Part shown: piece by piece, positions 60,652-64,000 of the stretch
Position numbering within the stretch: the stretch's first letter is position 1
How the letters are laid out: the number at the start of each line of letters is the position of its first letter
NCBI GenBank assembly: GCA_964525555.1
Contig: CAZGHN010000006.1
Location: forward strand, 99,219-163,218
DNA from: JAFGHJ01 sp964525555
Lineage (GTDB): Bacteria > Hydrothermota > UBA3072
Direction of reading: 5' to 3'
Length of the DNA: 64,000 nt
The notes under the pieces: generated by a model
What the model was told of the DNA's origin: nothing
The model's input: only the letters and a program-made list of their open reading frames with translations
Databases searched by the model: none
Program-made: the position numbers and the translations under genes

Positions 60652-60846
60652 TTATTTCCAGCCTTCTATCTCTAAATGAGAAATTGCCTTATGGGAGACG
60701 AAAACTGAGCGGTTATTTGCCATAGGCGTGTCGACTTTCAGAAACAATCCTCTGTCGTTTCTTCCGGTAACCTCACCTTGGAATTTCGAGCCGTCAACCG
60801 TTACTATTTTGATTAATCTTTTCGTTCTCTTTGTCTGTATATTCAT
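60652..60846 (-). CDS. Small Sm/Hfq-like fold protein
   Basis: 64 residues from ATG 60846, chosen because AAGGAG lies 6-7 nt upstream; an in-frame GTG at 60900 lies inside the upstream peptide gene. The sequence 'IKIVTVDGSKFQGEVTGRND' and 'GLFLKVDTP..NNRSVFVSHKAISHLEI' resembles the five-strand Sm barrel, with 'HKAIS' in the place of Hfq 'YKHAIS'. It may bind RNA or act as a small regulator. True Hfq is possible but the match is weak. It lies 31 bp after the 43-codon peptide gene. Confidence 0.55.
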   Translation of the reverse strand: MNIQTKRTKRLIKIVTVDGSKFQGEVTGRNDRGLFLKVDTPMANNRSVFVSHKAISHLEIEGWK

Positions 60847-60877
60847 ATCTTCTCCTTTTGGTTTTTTCATAAGTTTA

Positions 60878-61009
60878 CTAACAAAATCTACCATCACCAC
60901 ATAATACTACTGCTCCAACTTCCTGCTCGTTTAAATCCGCATTCTTTGGCGCTTTATTTAATGAATTTATAAATCCAAGTAAAACCATCAAAATATTTAA
61001 TACAACCAT
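60878..61009 (-). CDS. 43-residue peptide with hydrophobic N-terminus and C-x5-C end
   Basis: ATG 61009 has a perfect AGGAGG (61016-61021) 6 nt upstream. The peptide has a hydrophobic start ('MVVLNILMVLLGFINSLNKA'), a polar middle ('PKNADLNEQEVGAVV') and ends 'LCGDGRFC'. This looks like a small exported or modified peptide precursor with two cysteines at the end. I know no family. A sigma54-like promoter and two palindromes lie upstream, and the Sm-like gene follows in what looks like one operon. Confidence 0.6.
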   Translation of the reverse strand: MVVLNILMVLLGFINSLNKAPKNADLNEQEVGAVVLCGDGRFC

Positions 61010-61046
61010 AAAAAACCTCCTAACACTTTAATTTGATATTAATAAG

Positions 61047-61063
61047 TACAACAATTGTTCCAG
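61047..61063 (-). promoter_or_regulatory. sigma54-like (-24/-12) promoter of the peptide gene
   Basis: Minus strand: CTGGAACAATTGTTGTA. Against the consensus YTGGCACGNNNNTTGCW it keeps TGG, A, C, TTG and the last W with exact spacing; GC at -12 is GT. Predicted start near 61036, giving a leader of about 27 nt that holds the AGGAGG. Confidence 0.5.
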
Positions 61064-61113
61064 AATTTAAGTTATTGATAATCAGTATCTTAATTTTGGT
61101 TAGCTAGACTTTA

Positions 61114-61133
61114 TGTGACATTTATGTCCCACA
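61114..61133. promoter_or_regulatory. Upstream palindrome 1 (enhancer-like)
   Basis: TGTGACATTTATGTCCCACA: inner arms GACAT/ATGTC, perfect, with TT between. Its centre is about 86 bp before the predicted transcription start of the peptide gene. Confidence 0.55.
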
Positions 61134-61173
61134 ATTTATTGACTCCTTCAGATAAAGCTTGATATATAAGGTT

Positions 61174-61204
61174 CTCTTTTGTGACATTTATGTCGCAGAA
61201 AGAG
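61174..61204. promoter_or_regulatory. Upstream palindrome 2 (enhancer-like)
   Basis: A 31-bp imperfect palindrome with outer arms CTCTTT/AAAGAG and the same core GACATTTATGTC (61183-61194), 66 bp from the first core. A further inverted repeat, AAGAGACT...AGTCTCTT, overlaps its edge (about 61200-61227). The remainder, 61228-61667, is T-rich with 'cacagag' copies at 61570-61655 and no gene. Confidence 0.55.
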
Positions 61205-61667
61205 ACTTTATTGTCGCGGAGTCTCTTGCAAGTCTTGTAAATTCAGTTTTGTAGGATTGTTAGTTGATTTAATGTGTCGATGATCATTTGTAGCGGATTG
61301 GGGTGCTTTATGAAAAGATGAGCGTAGTAAGTAGTTTTTGGATTTGTTATTTTTGTCTGATTTACGTTTTTCTGGCTTTTTTTTTGCTTTGTATTTTCTT
61401 CTTTTTGTAGATTTTGCTTGTATTCTAATGTTTTTTTTGTTCTTTAAATTTTTTTTTAAATATGTTCGGTTTTTAGGTTAATCTCTTTTTTTTGTATTTA
61501 GAAATTTTTATATGTGCCTTATTTATTTTTCAAAGAGCCCACACAACCCTACCCCGGATTTTTTACCGCAGAGATTTTTGTTTTTCTCTGTGCGCTCCGT
61601 GTTTTTTTCTTTTTTAATTACAAATGAATTCCTCTGTGTACTCTGTGGTTAATGTTTTTTTTATTTT

Positions 61668-64000
61668 TCATCTTTCTATGTCATAATCTTTGATAAGTCT
61701 ATATAAGTGTCTTCGTGAGATTTTAAGATTTTCCGCGGTTTTTTTTACGTTTCCTCTTGTTTCCTGAAGGGCTTCAATTACGGTTTCTCTTCTCCATCTT
61801 GTTTTTATATTATCCCAGCTTGGTAGTTCTTGTATTGTTCCCTTCTTTAATTCCGTGGGTAAGTCATTTGGCGTTATATATTCGCCTTTACATCTAATGA
61901 GTGATATTTCGACTATATTTCTTAATTCTCTTATATTTCCCGGAAACGGATAGTTCCTGAGCCACCTTATAGCGTCTTCCGTAAATCCTTTTATCTTTTT
62001 TTCTTTGTTTTCTGAGAAAATTTTGAGGTAGTGTTCGAGTAAGAGCGGAATATCGGTTTTTCTTTCCCTGAGAGCCGGTAATGAGATATTGATTTGATTA
62101 AGGCGGTACAGAAGGTCTTCTCTGAATTCTCTTATCATCGCGGATTGTTCTATATCCTTATTTGTAGCCGATATTATTCTTATATCGACTTTTTTGTTTT
62201 CTGTTTCTCCGACTCTTCTGATTTCTCCTCTGTCCGTAACGCGTAAGAGTCCCGCCTGTATCGAGGGAGGAGCGTCACCTATTTCATCTAGGAAAAGAGT
62301 TCCTCCGTTTGCTTCCTCGCACATACCTTTTTTGTCTTTTATCGCTCCGGTAAACGAGCCTTTTTTATGGCCGAACAGTTCACTCTGGAGCAAGGTTTCC
62401 GTGAGCGAGCTGCAGTCGACTGTTACAAATGGTCTGTTATTTCTCTTACTCAATTTATGTATAGTCCTTGCTATGAGCTCTTTTCCCGTTCCTGTTTCGC
62501 CTGTAACAAGAACATTTACGTCTGTTTCTGCTATTTCTTCTATTATTTTATATATCTTCTGCATTTCTTTCGATATTCCGATTATCGAGTGGAAAGATTC
62601 AGGTGGGGAAGTCATTTTTTTCAATTGTTTGACTTCTTCTCTCATCCTGTAAAGAAGATCGCCTTTTGAGAAAAGAATTCCAAGAATCCTTCCGATGGAT
62701 TGCAGGAATTCCTTATCCGACGGAAGAAATATATCCTTCTTTATAGTGGAGTCCAGGTAAAGAACAGCGTAAATTTTTTCCTCGGATGTTATAGGGACGC
62801 ATAGAATGGAGCGGATCTTATTTCTCTGTATTGAATCCATTTTTAAAAATCTTGAATCTTCTACAGCGTTTTCGGCTATAATGACTTCTCCTTTCGCGGC
62901 TTTACCGGTTATCGTCGAGGATATTCTTCGAGCGTCTTCCAAAGTTTCTTCATCGATATTATAGGAAGATATAATAAAGCTTCTATCTTCGTCTTTAAGA
63001 ATTATTGCTCCTCTTTCCGCTTTAAGAAATCCTGTAAGTATAGAAAGAGCTTGATCGAATCTTTTTTCTGAGTCTATTGAAGATAATAGTTTGCTTATTT
63101 CATCATATGTGTGAATGTAACCGCTTCTCGCCGAGATTTTTTTTGCGCATTCCGTGAAAAGTTCGTACGTTTTAGTGAGGAAGAGTCCTGATTTTAATTC
63201 CTTGAATATTTCTTCGCACTTTTTAAGCTCTTCTATTGCTTCCTCGATGTTGTTTTCTTTTACCAGTACAATAGCCTTTTTAAGTCTCGCTCTCGCTGTA
63301 TAGAAAGGAAGACCTATTTTAGAGAAAAGTTGTATGGCTTTATTAAGGGATTTAATGTCTTCGTTTATTAGCCCCCATGAGGAAAGAAGTTTTCCTTTCT
63401 CGAAGACCGATGGAAGTAGTTCGATTTTCTCTATATATGGTTTTAAATTATTTATCGCTTCTCTTATTTTGTTCTGGTTATATAGAACCTCTGAAAGTTC
63501 ACAAGCAATATCTCTTTCATCTCTCGGATACCCTTTTGCTTTTTTTGACTCTAATTTTAAGGTTTTTTCTGCCTTTTCCCATTCTTCTTTAAAGGCAAAA
63601 ATAGTTCCTTCTATGGCCCTTAGATTGCGTTTTTCTTCTTTTAATTCTTCTCTTAGTTTTTCGACGCTCGACCAATTTCCTCGGTAAAGCTCGCTTTGGA
63701 GTAATTTTTCTTTTAAGAAGGGATAAACTCTTCCGTGTCTTTTTTTGAAGTCTATTATCCTTTCTTTTAGTCTATCCCAGTAACCCATTTGTGAGTATAC
63801 GGTACCAAGATTGCCCAGACAGAAATGCTCGACATTCCCTATTTTTAGCTTTTTGTATAAAGAGAGAGCTTCTTCTAATTCTTCCATCGCTTCCCTGTAT
63901 CTATCAAGCCTGATAAGTGAAATTCCTTTCAGATCTTTAAACATGGCCTCATGCATCACATCTTTTTCTTTTTTTGCTATATCAATACTTTTCTGGAAAT
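61668..64000 (-). CDS. TPR-GAF sigma54-dependent activator (5' end off window)
   Basis: The frame is open to the right edge, so the start lies outside. From right to left: TPR-like helices, a GAF domain, the AAA+ sigma54-interaction domain, and a Fis-type helix-turn-helix ('NVKKTAENLKISRRHLYRLI'). Walker A is 'GETGTGKE', Walker B 'GGTLFLDEIGD', and the sigma54-contact loop is 'GSFTGA' rather than GAFTGA. It should drive sigma54 promoters after binding enhancer palindromes and sensing a signal through GAF or TPR domains. It lies directly upstream of the two palindromes and the sigma54-like promoter. Confidence 0.92.
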   Translation of the reverse strand, partial: FQKSIDIAKKEKDVMHEAMFKDLKGISLIRLDRYREAMEELEEALSLYKKLKIGNVEHFCLGNLGTVYSQMGYWDRLKERIIDFKKRHGRVYPFLKEKLLQSELYRGNWSSVEKLREELKEEKRNLRAIEGTIFAFKEEWEKAEKTLKLESKKAKGYPRDERDIACELSEVLYNQNKIREAINNLKPYIEKIELLPSVFEKGKLLSSWGLINEDIKSLNKAIQLFSKIGLPFYTARARLKKAIVLVKENNIEEAIEELKKCEEIFKELKSGLFLTKTYELFTECAKKISARSGYIHTYDEISKLLSSIDSEKRFDQALSILTGFLKAERGAIILKDEDRSFIISSYNIDEETLEDARRISSTITGKAAKGEVIIAENAVEDSRFLKMDSIQRNKIRSILCVPITSEEKIYAVLYLDSTIKKDIFLPSDKEFLQSIGRILGILFSKGDLLYRMREEVKQLKKMTSPPESFHSIIGISKEMQKIYKIIEEIAETDVNVLVTGETGTGKELIARTIHKLSKRNNRPFVTVDCSSLTETLLQSELFGHKKGSFTGAIKDKKGMCEEANGGTLFLDEIGDAPPSIQAGLLRVTDRGEIRRVGETENKKVDIRIISATNKDIEQSAMIREFREDLLYRLNQINISLPALRERKTDIPLLLEHYLKIFSENKEKKIKGFTEDAIRWLRNYPFPGNIRELRNIVEISLIRCKGEYITPNDLPTELKKGTIQELPSWDNIKTRWRRETVIEALQETRGNVKKTAENLKISRRHLYRLIKDYDIER

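Overview
The window looks like part of a chromosome from an uncultured, low-G+C, double-membraned bacterium of a candidate-phylum type; a WOR-3-like (Stahlbacteria/Hydrothermae) lineage would fit, but that is inference. Evidence for two membranes is a LolC/LolD-like exporter, an LptE-like lipoprotein, a PpiD/SurA-like chaperone and a secretin-based pilus or secretion operon. Evidence for an unusual lineage is a Firmicutes-style McsA-McsB-ClpC operon beside the Lol genes, a protease with a Por/T9SS-like C-terminal domain, and intergenic regions packed with short-period repeats.

Layout. 1-4,900: partial YVTN propeller protein, ThiL, HU, FmdB-type zinc ribbon, alpha/beta hydrolase, and a lone secreted protein between two 143-bp direct repeats. 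4,950-17,700: housekeeping block on the plus strand (lolC-lolD-mcsA-mcsB-clpC-parA-parB, M23 peptidase, bactofilin, RNase PH, RluD-type synthase, TopA). 18,000-44,500: minus-strand accessory island with a subtilase, three orphan Rhs C-terminal cassettes, two full-length secreted Rhs proteins (1865 and 2073 aa), their putative immunity partners, and one plus-strand TPR lipoprotein. 44,900-52,400: type IV pilus/type II-like operon (secretin, lipoprotein, PilO-, PilP-, PilX-, PilV- and PilW-like genes, a GxxExxY gene) converging on a fused PilM-PilN/GspL-like gene. 52,700-59,200: GH8 glycosidase, GltX, PpiD-like, LptE-like and a radical SAM protein. 59,400-64,000: sensor kinase, Sm/Hfq-like protein, a 43-codon peptide gene, and a TPR-GAF-sigma54 activator that runs off the end.

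How parts work together. The Rhs island reads as a polymorphic-toxin locus exported through the Sec route. Each Rhs end is followed by a small membrane protein, a beta-propeller lipoprotein or a glycan-binding lipoprotein, which are the immunity candidates. One orphan tip is an L,D-transpeptidase-like domain. A promoter-like sequence lies inside the Rhs core of the orphan cassettes, and close relatives of it stand before two lone secreted-protein genes. At the right end, a sigma54 activator lies upstream of two near-identical palindromes, a sigma54-like promoter and the short peptide gene; together these form a candidate undescribed regulatory module. The dispersed 'cacagag' repeats are partly translated: two prepilin leaders, one lipoprotein signal peptide and two protein C-termini are read from repeat sequence.

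No tRNA, rRNA, CRISPR array or insertion-sequence transposase was seen. All calls were made by eye from sequence motifs.
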